Positions 11,322 to 19,933 of a stretch of DNA of 64,000 nucleotides are shown in pieces (within the stretch, counting starts at the first letter, position 1; every line of letters starts with the position of its first letter). The DNA is taken from contig NZ_SLWN01000009.1 in assembly GCF_004342025.1 (NCBI RefSeq), forward strand, positions 62,001-126,000, given 5' to 3'. The stretch comes from Kribbella steppae. GTDB lineage: Bacteria; Actinomycetota; Actinomycetes; Propionibacteriales; Kribbellaceae. A program made the position numbers and the translations under genes. The notes beneath the pieces are model-generated. The model saw nothing but the letters and a program-made list of their open reading frames with translations, had not been told where the DNA came from and made no database searches.

Positions 11322-12502
11322 TGGTCGAGGAGCTGCTGCGAGAGCTGGCTCCGCAGGTGCTCGGCCGGTTGGTCCGGCGGTACGGCGACTTCGACGCGTG
11401 CGAGGACGCCGTACAGGAGGCTATGCTGGCCGCATCGCAGCAGTGGCCGGCGGACGGCGTACCGGACAATCCGCGCAGCTGGCTGATCACAGTCGCGTCG
11501 CGCCGGCGGATCGAGGTACTGCGGAGTGAGGCGGCTCGGGTACGGCGGGAATCGGCGGTCGCATCGGAGCCCGTCCCGGAGCCGGCGCCGGTGGTCGACG
11601 ATTCGCTCACCTTGCTGATGCTGTGCTGTCACCCGGCGCTGACGCCGCAGTCGCAGGTCGCGCTGACGCTGCGGGCGGTCGGCGGGCTGACCACCGGTGA
11701 GATCGCCCGGGGGTTTCTGGTGCCGGAGGCAACGATCGGGCAGCGGATCAGCCGGGCGAAGGCGAAGCTGCACGGTGCCCGGTTCGCGATGCCGCCCGCC
11801 GCGGAGCTGCCGTCGCGGCTGGCCGCCGTACTGCATGTGCTGTATCTGATCTTCAACGAGGGGTACACCGCGTCATCCGGATCGTCGCTGCACCGGGTCG
11901 AGCTGAGCACGGAGGCGATCCGGCTGACCCGGCAGTTGCGGTCGGAGTTGCCGGCCGAGGGTGAGGTCGCCGGGCTGCTGGCGTTGATGCTGCTGACGGA
12001 CGCGCGACGGCCGGCCCGTACGACGGCCGACGGCGCGCTGGTGCCGTTGCCGGAGCAGGACCGGTCGTTGTGGGATGCCGAGGCGATTGCCGAGGGCACC
12101 GAGTTGATCGCCTCGACGTTGCGCACGGCACCGGTCGGGCCGTATCAGTTGCAGGCCGCGATCGCCGCCGTACACGACGAGGCCCGGCAGGCCGAGGCCA
12201 CCGACTGGCGGCAGATCCTGATGCTGTACGAACTCCTCGAGTCGACCGCGCCCGGCCCGATGGTCACCCTCAACCGCATCGTCGCGGTCGCGATGGTCCA
12301 TGGCCCTGCTCGCGGGCTCGCTCTCCTCGACGATGTGGATCCGGCCTTGAAGGACCATCACCGGCTGGCCGCCGTACGCGCGCATCTGCTGGAACTGTCC
12401 GGTGACCTTCCCGCTGCCCGCTCTGCCTACCAGCAGGCCGCGCGCCGTACCGACAGCGTGCCCGAACAGCGCTATCTGCAGTCCCGGGCTGACGCTCTCT
12501 AG
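11321..12502 (+). CDS. ECF42-type RNA polymerase sigma factor with C-terminal TPR-like extension
   Basis: 393 residues from the ATG overlapping the DGPF stop. Sigma region 2 (ELLRELAPQVLGRLVRRYGDFDACEDAVQEAM) and region 4 (LTLRAVGGLTTGEIARGFLVPEATIGQRISRAKAKL) occupy the first 170 residues. The remaining 220 form the helical extension typical of this group, including NEGY (about 187) and PEQDRSLWD (about 243). ECF42 factors have no membrane anti-sigma; the extension is thought to control activity. It pairs with the DGPF gene before it. Confidence 0.93.
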   Translation: MVEELLRELAPQVLGRLVRRYGDFDACEDAVQEAMLAASQQWPADGVPDNPRSWLITVASRRRIEVLRSEAARVRRESAVASEPVPEPAPVVDDSLTLLMLCCHPALTPQSQVALTLRAVGGLTTGEIARGFLVPEATIGQRISRAKAKLHGARFAMPPAAELPSRLAAVLHVLYLIFNEGYTASSGSSLHRVELSTEAIRLTRQLRSELPAEGEVAGLLALMLLTDARRPARTTADGALVPLPEQDRSLWDAEAIAEGTELIASTLRTAPVGPYQLQAAIAAVHDEARQAEATDWRQILMLYELLESTAPGPMVTLNRIVAVAMVHGPARGLALLDDVDPALKDHHRLAAVRAHLLELSGDLPAARSAYQQAARRTDSVPEQRYLQSRADAL

Positions 12503-12533
12503 CTCTCCCAGGTGGCTGCTCGCCGGCTGGAAC

Positions 12534-13070
12534 CTACCGCTCGACGGAGACGGTGGGGGTGGCGGTGCGGCGGCGGTGGTAATCCCAGGTGACCAGGGCC
12601 AGGAGCGGAGGCCAGGCGATGAGGGGTACGTACCAGACCAGGACGTCGAAGTCCGGGACGTGACAGCCGGGCGGGAGGGGCTTCAGAGGGCCGTCGACGA
12701 TGTGGAACTGCTGATTGAGCAGGAAGTAGGCGACGAGGAGGCCGACCAGGGCTGCGCCGGTCCCGGCGACTGCGGTCACGCCGCGGACAGGGACGACCCG
12801 CCCACCGACGACCGGTATCCAGCGCGGGAAGACTTCCCCCCACGGCCGCACGAGGCCGATCGTGAGGAGACCCAGGGCGAACGAGCCGAGCGACAGGAAG
12901 GTCAGGTAGATCTCGATACCGCCGCCTTGCATGCAAGCGTTGTCCTGTTGTCCGGCCCACGTGTCGATGACCAGGTGCGTTCGCCAAGCCGCCGACGGCA
13001 GGATGCACAGCGGCACCGCATATGCGGCGGCGGTGATCCACCATCGCGGTGCAGCTCGCTGGATGTTCAC
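12534..13070 (-). CDS. Hypothetical four-helix membrane protein
   Basis: 178 residues from the second of two GTG codons (AGGAG five bases upstream; the first GTG would bury that site). Four hydrophobic stretches are visible (about 12–25, 55–75, 88–110, 140–158), with an external loop carrying two cysteines near residue 45 and 130. The C-terminal tail is basic. No family is recognised. It converges with the ECF42 gene 31 bases away. Confidence 0.75.
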   Translation of the reverse strand: MNIQRAAPRWWITAAAYAVPLCILPSAAWRTHLVIDTWAGQQDNACMQGGGIEIYLTFLSLGSFALGLLTIGLVRPWGEVFPRWIPVVGGRVVPVRGVTAVAGTGAALVGLLVAYFLLNQQFHIVDGPLKPLPPGCHVPDFDVLVWYVPLIAWPPLLALVTWDYHRRRTATPTVSVER

Positions 13071-13174
13071 GCCCACTCCTTGTCTCTGTCGCTTCGACCG
13101 TAGACATCAGCGCATCGGCCCTGAATCACTCGCGAGAGCGAACTGCCTCCCTCGCCCGGGTGGTTGCGCGCTCG

Positions 13175-13558
13175 CTAGCTGTTCCAGGTGGTGGCGCGCT
13201 CGGCGAAGTACTCGGGTGTGCTGTGCACCGGGATGACGCACAGGAGGTGGCCGCCAGGTGCCCGGAGGGTGTGACAGCCCTGCCAGCTCGACACTTCGAC
13301 CGCACCGAGTCCGACGAGCCGTGCGACCTCGGCGGCGACGTCGTCGGTCTCGATATCCAGGTGGTACCGGGGCTCGTCGTCCACCGACTGCACTGCCGTC
13401 ACGTACCCAGGCACTGCGTTCTCGAGCCTGGTGAACTGCGGCTCCCCCGACGGGGTGGCCGTCTCCACGCCCAGTGCACTCGCCCAGAACTCAGTCGCCT
13501 TGCCGACCTCGTCCCGCCGTACGTCGATGAGGAAGGTGGACACCCTGCTCCTGTGCAT
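13175..13558 (-). CDS. VOC-superfamily (glyoxalase/bleomycin-resistance fold) protein
   Basis: 127 residues with one beta-alpha-beta-beta-beta repeat pair of the vicinal-oxygen-chelate fold: STFLIDV…ATEFWASALGVE, PRYHLDIETDDVAAEVARLVGLGA, and LRAPGGHLLCVIPV. The H and E of the metal site are only partly conserved, so catalysis is uncertain. A GTG at 13543 with AGGAG upstream is an alternative start. Confidence 0.88.
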   Translation of the reverse strand: MHRSRVSTFLIDVRRDEVGKATEFWASALGVETATPSGEPQFTRLENAVPGYVTAVQSVDDEPRYHLDIETDDVAAEVARLVGLGAVEVSSWQGCHTLRAPGGHLLCVIPVHSTPEYFAERATTWNS

Positions 13559-13586
13559 GCCCCCAACCTAGCCAGACAATCATCCG

Positions 13587-14489
13587 GTGCAGAGTCCCGA
13601 GGCTGAGTACGACGCCCTGACCGACCGCGTCGCGTCCTTGTATGAACAGGGCGCCTACGGGCAGGCCCTGGCCGCCCTGGACCAGGCCGACGACGCGCTC
13701 CAACCCTGGTTGGCCGAACTGACCCACCTCCGCGCGTGCTTCCTCGCCGTACTCGGTCAGCCGGACCAGGCCCTGGCCGCACTCCAGTCCGCCGCCACCG
13801 CCGGCGCCTGGTGGGACGAATCGCTCCTGACCGAGGACGACGACCTGACCAGTCTGCAGAGCCTCCCGGGTTTCGCCGACCTGCTGTCGTTGTCCGGCGA
13901 GCGGCGCGCAGCTTCCGTCAGTGCCAGCGCCAAGCCGGTTGTTCTGCTGCCGAGCGGTGAGGTGCGGGGTGTGGTGGTTGCTCTGCATGGGGCGGGGCAG
14001 CGGGCTACGCATGCGGCCCGCGACTGGGCGAGCGCGACGTCGCTCGGCTATGCGCTGGTGTGTGTGGAGTCGTCGCAGCTCATGTCTCCGATGTACCGGA
14101 CCTGGCCCGACCCGGAGCGCTCTCGTGACGACGTTGCCCGGGCACTCGCCCAGCTGCCGACAGAACTGGAGTCTGTAGAGGTCATTGCTGCCGGCTTCTC
14201 TGCAGGTGGTCGGGTAGCACTCGACTGGGCGCTCATTGCGCAACCACGGCCGGTCGCCGGCGTCGTCGTACTGGCTCCTGCTCTTCGTCAACTGCCTTCG
14301 GAGGCGTCGGGTGCGCTGGAGCCGGCGGTGGTGTTGATGGGGACGGACGACGAGCTGCGCGAGGTCGTGGAGGAGGCCGGCGAGCAACTGCGCGGCCTCG
14401 GCGTCTCGGTGGAGTGGCTGCCTGGGGTGGGCCATGAGTTCCCGGCGGACTTTGCTGATCTCCTCTCGCGGGTGCTGTTCCGGAAGTAG
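13587..14489 (+). CDS. Alpha/beta-hydrolase-like protein with N-terminal TPR-like segment
   Basis: 300 residues. The first 90 look like helical TPR-type repeats (ALAALDQADDAL, LAALQSAATAG). From about 115 the sequence follows an alpha/beta hydrolase: LHGAGQ oxyanion loop, nucleophile serine in GFSAGG (about 205), and a late histidine in GVGHEF (about 285). It resembles predicted esterases and phospholipase/carboxylesterases. No signal peptide. The start is GTG with a weak ribosome-binding site, so the N-terminus is less certain. Confidence 0.8.
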   Translation: MQSPEAEYDALTDRVASLYEQGAYGQALAALDQADDALQPWLAELTHLRACFLAVLGQPDQALAALQSAATAGAWWDESLLTEDDDLTSLQSLPGFADLLSLSGERRAASVSASAKPVVLLPSGEVRGVVVALHGAGQRATHAARDWASATSLGYALVCVESSQLMSPMYRTWPDPERSRDDVARALAQLPTELESVEVIAAGFSAGGRVALDWALIAQPRPVAGVVVLAPALRQLPSEASGALEPAVVLMGTDDELREVVEEAGEQLRGLGVSVEWLPGVGHEFPADFADLLSRVLFRK

Positions 14490-14520
14490 ACCGTCCGGAA
14501 CTGGAGCTAGCCTGCCGGTC

Positions 14521-15147
14521 ATGAGCAGGCTGAAAGCGATGACGCCGATCGAGGCGGAGCAGTTGACCGTCGTACCCGCGAACGAGGCGTCATGGGCGGA
14601 CCTCCAGGCGATCTTCGGGATCGCCGACGCGGGGCATTGCCAATGCCAGCGGTTCAAGATCCGCGGCTGGATCTGGCGCGACTCCACCCAGGACGAGCGG
14701 ACCGCGATGCTCCAGGACCAGACCGTGTGCGGCGACCCCGACTCGCCGTCGACGAGCGGCTTGGTCGGGTACGTCGACGGCGAACCGGCCGGGTGGGTCG
14801 CGGTCGAGCCACGGACGGCGTACCCGAAACTCCGCACCTCCCGCATCCCGTGGACCGACCGCTCCGAGGACAAGGACGACGACAGCGTCTGGTCGGTCAC
14901 CTGCATGGTCGTACGCAAGGGCTACCGCGGCCGCGGCCTCACCTATCTACTGGCGCGCGCGACCATCGACCACGCCCGCACCCGCGGCGCCCGCGCGCTC
15001 GAGGCCTATCCGATGGTCACCCAGGCGGGCAAGCAGATCACCTGGGGCGAACTCCACGTCGGCCCGCACCAGGCCTTCGAAGAAGCCGGCTTCAAGGAGA
15101 TCACCCGGCCGACCGTTCGCCGCACCGTCATGCGCATCGACTTCTGA
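14521..15147 (+). CDS. GNAT-family N-acetyltransferase
   Basis: 208 residues from the ATG at 14521. The acetyl-CoA site is clear: VTCMVVRKGYRGRGLTYLL (motif A, R-G-R-G, about 125–140) followed by DHARTRGARALEAYP. An upstream in-frame start would overlap the preceding gene. Substrate unknown. The CQCQRFKIRG stretch near residue 42 is seen in a group of uncharacterised actinobacterial GNATs. Confidence 0.9.
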   Translation: MSRLKAMTPIEAEQLTVVPANEASWADLQAIFGIADAGHCQCQRFKIRGWIWRDSTQDERTAMLQDQTVCGDPDSPSTSGLVGYVDGEPAGWVAVEPRTAYPKLRTSRIPWTDRSEDKDDDSVWSVTCMVVRKGYRGRGLTYLLARATIDHARTRGARALEAYPMVTQAGKQITWGELHVGPHQAFEEAGFKEITRPTVRRTVMRIDF

Positions 15148-15219
15148 CCTCTCCGGCCCTCCTCGGAACCTCGGCCCGGTGCCAGCGTGTCTATACGGTG
15201 AGGGCGACGGGGAGATCGG

Positions 15220-15723
15220 GTGGGCATGAGCAGGGACGACTTCAGCGAGTACGTGGCGGCGCGCTGGCCCAGTCTGGTGCGCTCCGCGGTGCTCCTGGGG
15301 TGCACGCACGCCGAAGCTCAGGACCTCGTCCAGACCGCTCTGGAACGGTGCCTGATGAAGTGGGGCAAAGTGCAGGCGGCCGATGACCGGGATGCCTACG
15401 TTCACCGAGTTCTGATCAACATCTTCCTCTCCGGGCGACGCCGCCGCTGGACAAGTGAGAAGCCGACGGCCACTCTCCCCGAACAGGCCGGCAGCGACCA
15501 CACGACCAGCATCGACGACGCCGACGCCGTCATGCGTGCCCTCGACCGACTGCCCAGCGACCAACGCACCGCGGTGGTACTGCGGTACTACGCCCACCTG
15601 AGCGAACAGCAGATGGCCTCGGTGCTGGACGTTGCCGCAGGCACCGTGAAGAGCCGCCTGTCCAGAGCCGTGAAGACGCTGGCCCAGGACCCAGACCTGG
15701 CAGAACTGCGGGGATCCCGATGA
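15220..15723 (+). CDS. SigE-family ECF RNA polymerase sigma factor
   Basis: 167 residues with region 2 (ARWPSLVRSAVLLGCTHAEAQDLVQTAL) and region 4 (LDRLPSDQRTAVVLRYYAHLSEQQMASVLDVAAGTVKSRLSRAVKTL). The short linker and sequence match the small actinobacterial SigE-like ECF class. The start is GTG with GGAG upstream; an ATG at 15226 is the alternative. Its stop overlaps the next gene's ATG (ATGA), which encodes a membrane protein likely to be its regulator. Confidence 0.93.
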   Translation: MGMSRDDFSEYVAARWPSLVRSAVLLGCTHAEAQDLVQTALERCLMKWGKVQAADDRDAYVHRVLINIFLSGRRRRWTSEKPTATLPEQAGSDHTTSIDDADAVMRALDRLPSDQRTAVVLRYYAHLSEQQMASVLDVAAGTVKSRLSRAVKTLAQDPDLAELRGSR

Positions 15724-16586
15724 TCGAAACCAAGCTGACCGAACTCCTCGAACGCGCCGGGGAACGGACCGACGTCGGGCCGGCCCCGATCGAGCTGATG
15801 CACGCGCGCGTCACCCGGCGCCGTCGCCGTCGCACTGTCGCGGTCTCCGTAGCTGCTGCGGTCGCGGTGGTGGCTGCGGTCGGCGGAACCGCATTGCTTG
15901 TGAGGCCTGGCGCGAGTCCTGAGGTCTCCCCTCCGCCGGTCGCGTCCGCCAGCCCGGGCGTCGTATCCGCGGACATGCGTCTGGTCGGGCTCGGGCACGC
16001 GGCCATCGCCGTACCCAAGGCTTGGGGTACGAATCAGACGCATTGCCTGACTCCGTACCGGGACACGGCCATCCTCAGGCGGGACCCCCACTTGTGTGCG
16101 ACGCCCCGTCCCTTGGGGGTCGAGAGTGTGGATGTTGGGCGCGGCAGGCCGACGATCTTCGACCTCACCGCCGACGAAATCATCGAGATCGACGGAGTGC
16201 GCGCCGAACGCCGGCACACGACCTGCGTCTCGGGGAACGTCTACCAGGTCAGGACGTGCTCGGGCGGGGTCCGCATTCCGTCGCTGGATGTCTGGTTCTG
16301 GGCGGAGTCGTCCACGAACGCCGAGGAGGTCGACCGCATCCTCGAGCGGATCCGGATCGTTCCCGATCAGGTCGGCGTACCGGATCTCTACTCGTTGGGA
16401 ACGAACGGGCAGGGACCGACCGGCGAGGCGTATGCGGCCGTACTCCGCAAGCTGGGCCTGAAATCTACGATCCGAACCATCAAGTCCCCCAGCTACACTC
16501 CCGGCCAACTCATGGCCGTCTCCCCCGTCGCCGGCACGATGCTCCCCGTCGGCGCCACCGTCATCCTTACCGTCGTCGCCCCCTGA
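15720..16586 (+). CDS. Single-pass membrane protein with C-terminal PASTA domain, candidate anti-sigma partner
   Basis: 288 residues. A cytoplasmic N-terminal part of about 40 ends in an arginine cluster, then a transmembrane helix (about 41–62). A Pro/Ser linker leads to a large external part with cysteine pairs, and a PASTA-type domain ends the protein (about 236–288, AVLRKLGLKSTIRTI…GQLMAVSPVAGTMLPVGATVILTVV). The topology and ATGA coupling to the SigE-type gene suggest it restrains the sigma factor. No zinc anti-sigma motif (HxxxCxxC) is seen, so this is inference. Confidence 0.8.
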   Translation: MIETKLTELLERAGERTDVGPAPIELMHARVTRRRRRRTVAVSVAAAVAVVAAVGGTALLVRPGASPEVSPPPVASASPGVVSADMRLVGLGHAAIAVPKAWGTNQTHCLTPYRDTAILRRDPHLCATPRPLGVESVDVGRGRPTIFDLTADEIIEIDGVRAERRHTTCVSGNVYQVRTCSGGVRIPSLDVWFWAESSTNAEEVDRILERIRIVPDQVGVPDLYSLGTNGQGPTGEAYAAVLRKLGLKSTIRTIKSPSYTPGQLMAVSPVAGTMLPVGATVILTVVAP

Positions 16587-16605
16587 CTCGCGGCGCGGGC
16601 CGTTC

Positions 16606-17400
16606 TCAGTGGGATTCCAGGATGGTCAGGTCGCGGTTGGCGAAGCGGTAGTGCTCGCATTCCTCGTCCATCAGGACGCCGAGGCATTCGGCGACCGGGC
16701 GTTCTTCCTCTGGATAGCCGGGCGCTGGCGGTCGCAGGCAGAGCCGTCCGAGCTCGGCGTCGGTCAGACCATCGAGTACGCCGTGCACCACCGCCACCCG
16801 ATCCGCGCGCGCTTCGAGCACTTCGGCGTACGACGGCTTGGCGTCGAGCTCCATGCCGAGCGCCGTGGCATCCGCGGGAGCGTAGGCGGTCTGCGGCAGC
16901 GCGAGTGGGTGGAACGGCCTCTCCTCGTCGAGGATCGTGCGGCTCACCCAGGAGTCGGTGATGTAGACGAGGTGGCGCAGCGTCTCGACGTACGACCACT
17001 CGTCGGCGACCCGCTCGTGGCGGACGGACTCGGGCAGCCGCTCGGCGCGGGCGGTCAGCTCGGACCACAGCCGCTCGATCGTGGTCCACAGCGCGCGGAA
17101 GTCGTCCGCGTTCCGCACGTTCCGCAGTTGCACCCGCTCGGGATGCCGGCGGTCGAGCTCGGCCTCGACGTACTCGGTGACGTCGATCCCATTGACGACC
17201 AGGTTGCTGACATACCCCGAGATGTCGACGTCGATCAGACACCCGTCGACGATCTTCGCCTGGCTCAGATCACAGTCGACGAACCGCGTACCCCGCAGAT
17301 CCCCGACCATGAAGGTCGCCCCACGAAACCTGTCATTCGCACCATCGTCGTGATACCCGGCCGACCACCGATGCGGCCCAAACTGCGCTTCGTCATCCAC
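16606..17400 (-). CDS. DinB-like protein with N-terminal pentapeptide-type segment
   Basis: 264 residues from the GTG at 17400. Residues about 20–65 read as right-handed beta-helix/pentapeptide-like repeats (FRGATFMVGDLRGTRFVDCDLSQAKI). Residues about 90–260 form a four-helix DinB/YfiT-like bundle (ERLPESVRHERVADEWSYVETLRHLVYI) with histidines that could bind metal. Such enzymes include thiol-dependent transferases; the substrate is unknown. The frame continues open upstream to 17631, but that part is low-complexity G/W/R and probably not translated. Confidence 0.85.
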   Translation of the reverse strand: MDDEAQFGPHRWSAGYHDDGANDRFRGATFMVGDLRGTRFVDCDLSQAKIVDGCLIDVDISGYVSNLVVNGIDVTEYVEAELDRRHPERVQLRNVRNADDFRALWTTIERLWSELTARAERLPESVRHERVADEWSYVETLRHLVYITDSWVSRTILDEERPFHPLALPQTAYAPADATALGMELDAKPSYAEVLEARADRVAVVHGVLDGLTDAELGRLCLRPPAPGYPEEERPVAECLGVLMDEECEHYRFANRDLTILESH

Positions 17401-17866
17401 CCCGCCATTCTCACCCAGCCCACCGACAGTTCCCCTCACCTCGGCACAGGCGGTTGGGCGGCCGCGCGCCACGCCCACCCGGCTCGACCCCAGCTCCCCC
17501 AACTGCTCCCACCCTCTCACCCAGCCAAACCACCCACCCACACGTCGCTCGACCCAGCTCCCACCGCCAACAGCTGACTGCGCCCTCCCACCCCCGACTG
17601 GTGTCTCAGTTCCACTGCGGCTCACCATCAAGGCTCAGCCCCCGGCGTAGTCGCGGAGATGTTGCACCACGGCCTTGCCCGGGTGAGGTCTATGTCATCG
17701 CGGTACAGCGCGGAGATCGCACCAGTGGCAGGAAGAGTCACCGCTTCGACCTCTGCTGTGGACTCACCTTGCCGGTCCACCGGAGTGCCTGCCTCGCCTG
17801 GGATGAGTCCATCGTCCGTCGCCTCACCGGTACAGATGTCAACGGCGCCGGCCCGGCGTTGACCGT
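17401..17866. other. Mostly non-coding stretch between the DinB-like and HNH genes
   Basis: Bases 17,401–17,630 are C/A-rich with no convincing frame. A minus-strand frame at 17,628–17,948 could encode about 80 residues starting MNGQRRAGAVDICTGEA. It overlaps the end of the HNH gene, has no recognised family and no clear ribosome-binding site. It may be a remnant; it is not called as a gene. Confidence 0.4.
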
Positions 17867-19933
17867 TCATGCGTCTCGGTTTGGTTGTGGAGCACGGTGG
17901 GTGCCGGTGGGGTCGACGTGGAAGGCGAACCCGTTGGGGGTGAGCCACTCCAGCGTCCTGGGATCGAGGCGGCGCACCTTCCGACCGTGGGTCTTCACCC
18001 TGTGCGGGAAACGGCGCAGGGGTGCCAGGTTTGCCGGGGTGGTTTGGCCGGGTGGACCGAGGGGGTCGTAGGGCTCGATGTGGTCCAGATCCATCGCGGC
18101 GTGGGTTTCGCGAGTGCCGTACGGGAACAGTTCCACCGGGTGGGTCAGCTTGACGCGTTCGCGGATCCGGTCGGGGATCTCGTAGGCATCGACACTGACC
18201 GCGTCATTGAGGTCGATGACCGGCTTCACCACGTACGGCCCGTGGCCGACGAGCTCGCTCAGCTGTGATGCGAGCAGTGGGCCGAGGTCTTCGACCCGGA
18301 GGACGCCGGTGCCGGTGGCCAGGGTGTGGTCGGTGAGGTGTACGTAGATCTCGGTCTGCCCAGCGCGCAGCCTGCCGCCCGATCGCGGGTTGGTGTGCGC
18401 GTCGTGCCTGATCTGGGCAAGCCGTGCATCGAGCGCGCGGCGCGCCTCGGCATCGAGGGCCTCGCCGTCGTCGTCGTGGTCGAGCCGCAGGCCGGGGTCG
18501 AACGGCTCGACCGGGTCCTTGAACGGGGTGTCGAGCGGGTCGGGGAGATCGCTGTGGCTGGGGTGCGGGGCGTCGCGGTCGGCTTCGTCGTCCAGGCCAG
18601 GTTCTGCCCAGTCCTCCAGCAGACCCTCGTCAACCGAGTAGGCACCGTGGTCCGCGCCTCCTCGTGCACGCCGACCGCACTCAGCACCACCCGGCTCGGC
18701 TGTTGACGCCTTGTGGCGAGCAGAAGCCGGGTCGGCGGTCGACAGATCACCGCGGTCGGACACCCGGCAAGAGGCTGGCGCACTGGAGCGGTCGGCGCTC
18801 GATGAGGTCCCGCGCTCGGTGGCCGCGTCGGCCGTTGGACCAACGCCTCGACGGGCCGCGTGGGCTGTCCGGGCGGTGGTCGAGGCCGTGCTCGGGGCGG
18901 TGTTCTGGTCCGTGGTCGTGCCGGCAGTGGAGGCGGAGCCTTGATCGGTGGCCGGATCGGCGGTCGGAGCGGTGCTCTGCTCCTTGTCCATGCCCGCACC
19001 TGGGCCGGTGTCTCGACCGGCGACCGTAGGGGCTGCTCGCCTGGCGCCGTCATCGGTGGTTGCTTCGGCGGCTGTGTCGGTCGTTTGGGTGCCGCCGCTG
19101 CCTGTGTCTGCTGGCGGTCCGGGAGGGGCCGGCCGGGCGTTCAGGAGCTTGTGGGCTTGGTGGAGGAGCTCTTCGGTGTAGCGGGGGTCGGCGATGATGC
19201 CGACCGCGTCCGCGCGACGGGACTGCAGCGGGTTGGTGTCGCCAAGAACCTTCAACGCTTCGGCGATGCTGCCGATGCGGGCGTTGAACCGGATCGCGTC
19301 GCCGGTGCCGGTGCGGATGTGGATCCTTTTGGTGCCGTGTTCGTCGGAGCGGGCCAGGTAGACGCCGCGTTCGCGGGCCTTCTCGGCGGCCTTCTTGCGG
19401 GCGGCGTCGGGGTCGGCGTGGTTCTTGGCGGCGTCGACGATCTTGTCCAGCCGGATCGGGGTGAGCGAATCGACCACCCGGCAGACTCGCCGGTCGACGG
19501 ACCGGGCGGCGTCTTCGGACAGGTCGAGGCAGGCGGTGGCGATCTTGCGCGCCTTCCACGGGGTCGCCTGCCCGGCCTGGACGCGGGCCCAGGTGAGCGG
19601 GAGGCGGTGGCGCAGTGCGAGTGCTTGGCCGATGAAGTCGGCGGCCGCACCGGCCGAGATGCCGAGCATGACGCCGAACTCGGCCGGGGCGAATTCGGCG
19701 ATCTCGGGGCAGCCGTCGCCGCCCAGGACGATGGCGCGTTCGCGGCCGTCGCTGGTGGAGCGGCCGGGGCGGTGTTCGGGGCGGGTGGGGCTGGTGTCGG
19801 GGTGGTGGCGGTCGGCGTAGGTCTGGGCGTGTTCGAGGAGTCGGGTGTCGAGGCGGTTGGCCTCGGCGCGGTGTTCGGCGGCCGACTCCAGCAGGTCGGG
19901 CGTCGACAGCGTCGTCAGATCTCCTTCGAACAT
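17867..19933 (-). CDS. DUF222/HNH endonuclease domain protein with long low-complexity insert
   Basis: 688 residues from the ATG at 19,933. The N-terminal 270 form the DUF222 helical domain (FAPAEFGVMLGISAGAAADFIGQALALRHRLPLTW). The C-terminal end has an HNH nuclease motif (MDLDHIEPYDPLGPPGQ…NLAPLRRFPHRVKTHGRK). Between them, about residues 275–450 are a Thr/Ala/Asp/Gly-rich stretch with repeated TAD, TDQ and STA words, absent from typical members. The family (REP13E12-like) is multicopy in actinobacteria and often linked to mobility; its function is unknown. No intein or transposase is nearby. An ATG further upstream (20,014) adds an unlikely N-terminus. Confidence 0.88.
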   Translation of the reverse strand: MFEGDLTTLSTPDLLESAAEHRAEANRLDTRLLEHAQTYADRHHPDTSPTRPEHRPGRSTSDGRERAIVLGGDGCPEIAEFAPAEFGVMLGISAGAAADFIGQALALRHRLPLTWARVQAGQATPWKARKIATACLDLSEDAARSVDRRVCRVVDSLTPIRLDKIVDAAKNHADPDAARKKAAEKARERGVYLARSDEHGTKRIHIRTGTGDAIRFNARIGSIAEALKVLGDTNPLQSRRADAVGIIADPRYTEELLHQAHKLLNARPAPPGPPADTGSGGTQTTDTAAEATTDDGARRAAPTVAGRDTGPGAGMDKEQSTAPTADPATDQGSASTAGTTTDQNTAPSTASTTARTAHAARRGVGPTADAATERGTSSSADRSSAPASCRVSDRGDLSTADPASARHKASTAEPGGAECGRRARGGADHGAYSVDEGLLEDWAEPGLDDEADRDAPHPSHSDLPDPLDTPFKDPVEPFDPGLRLDHDDDGEALDAEARRALDARLAQIRHDAHTNPRSGGRLRAGQTEIYVHLTDHTLATGTGVLRVEDLGPLLASQLSELVGHGPYVVKPVIDLNDAVSVDAYEIPDRIRERVKLTHPVELFPYGTRETHAAMDLDHIEPYDPLGPPGQTTPANLAPLRRFPHRVKTHGRKVRRLDPRTLEWLTPNGFAFHVDPTGTHRAPQPNRDA

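Noticed and set aside
13491..14918. 475-codon minus-strand frame across three + and - genes
   Set aside because: It covers a hydrolase gene, part of an acetyltransferase gene and the VOC gene start in the wrong frame; high-GC third-position effect.
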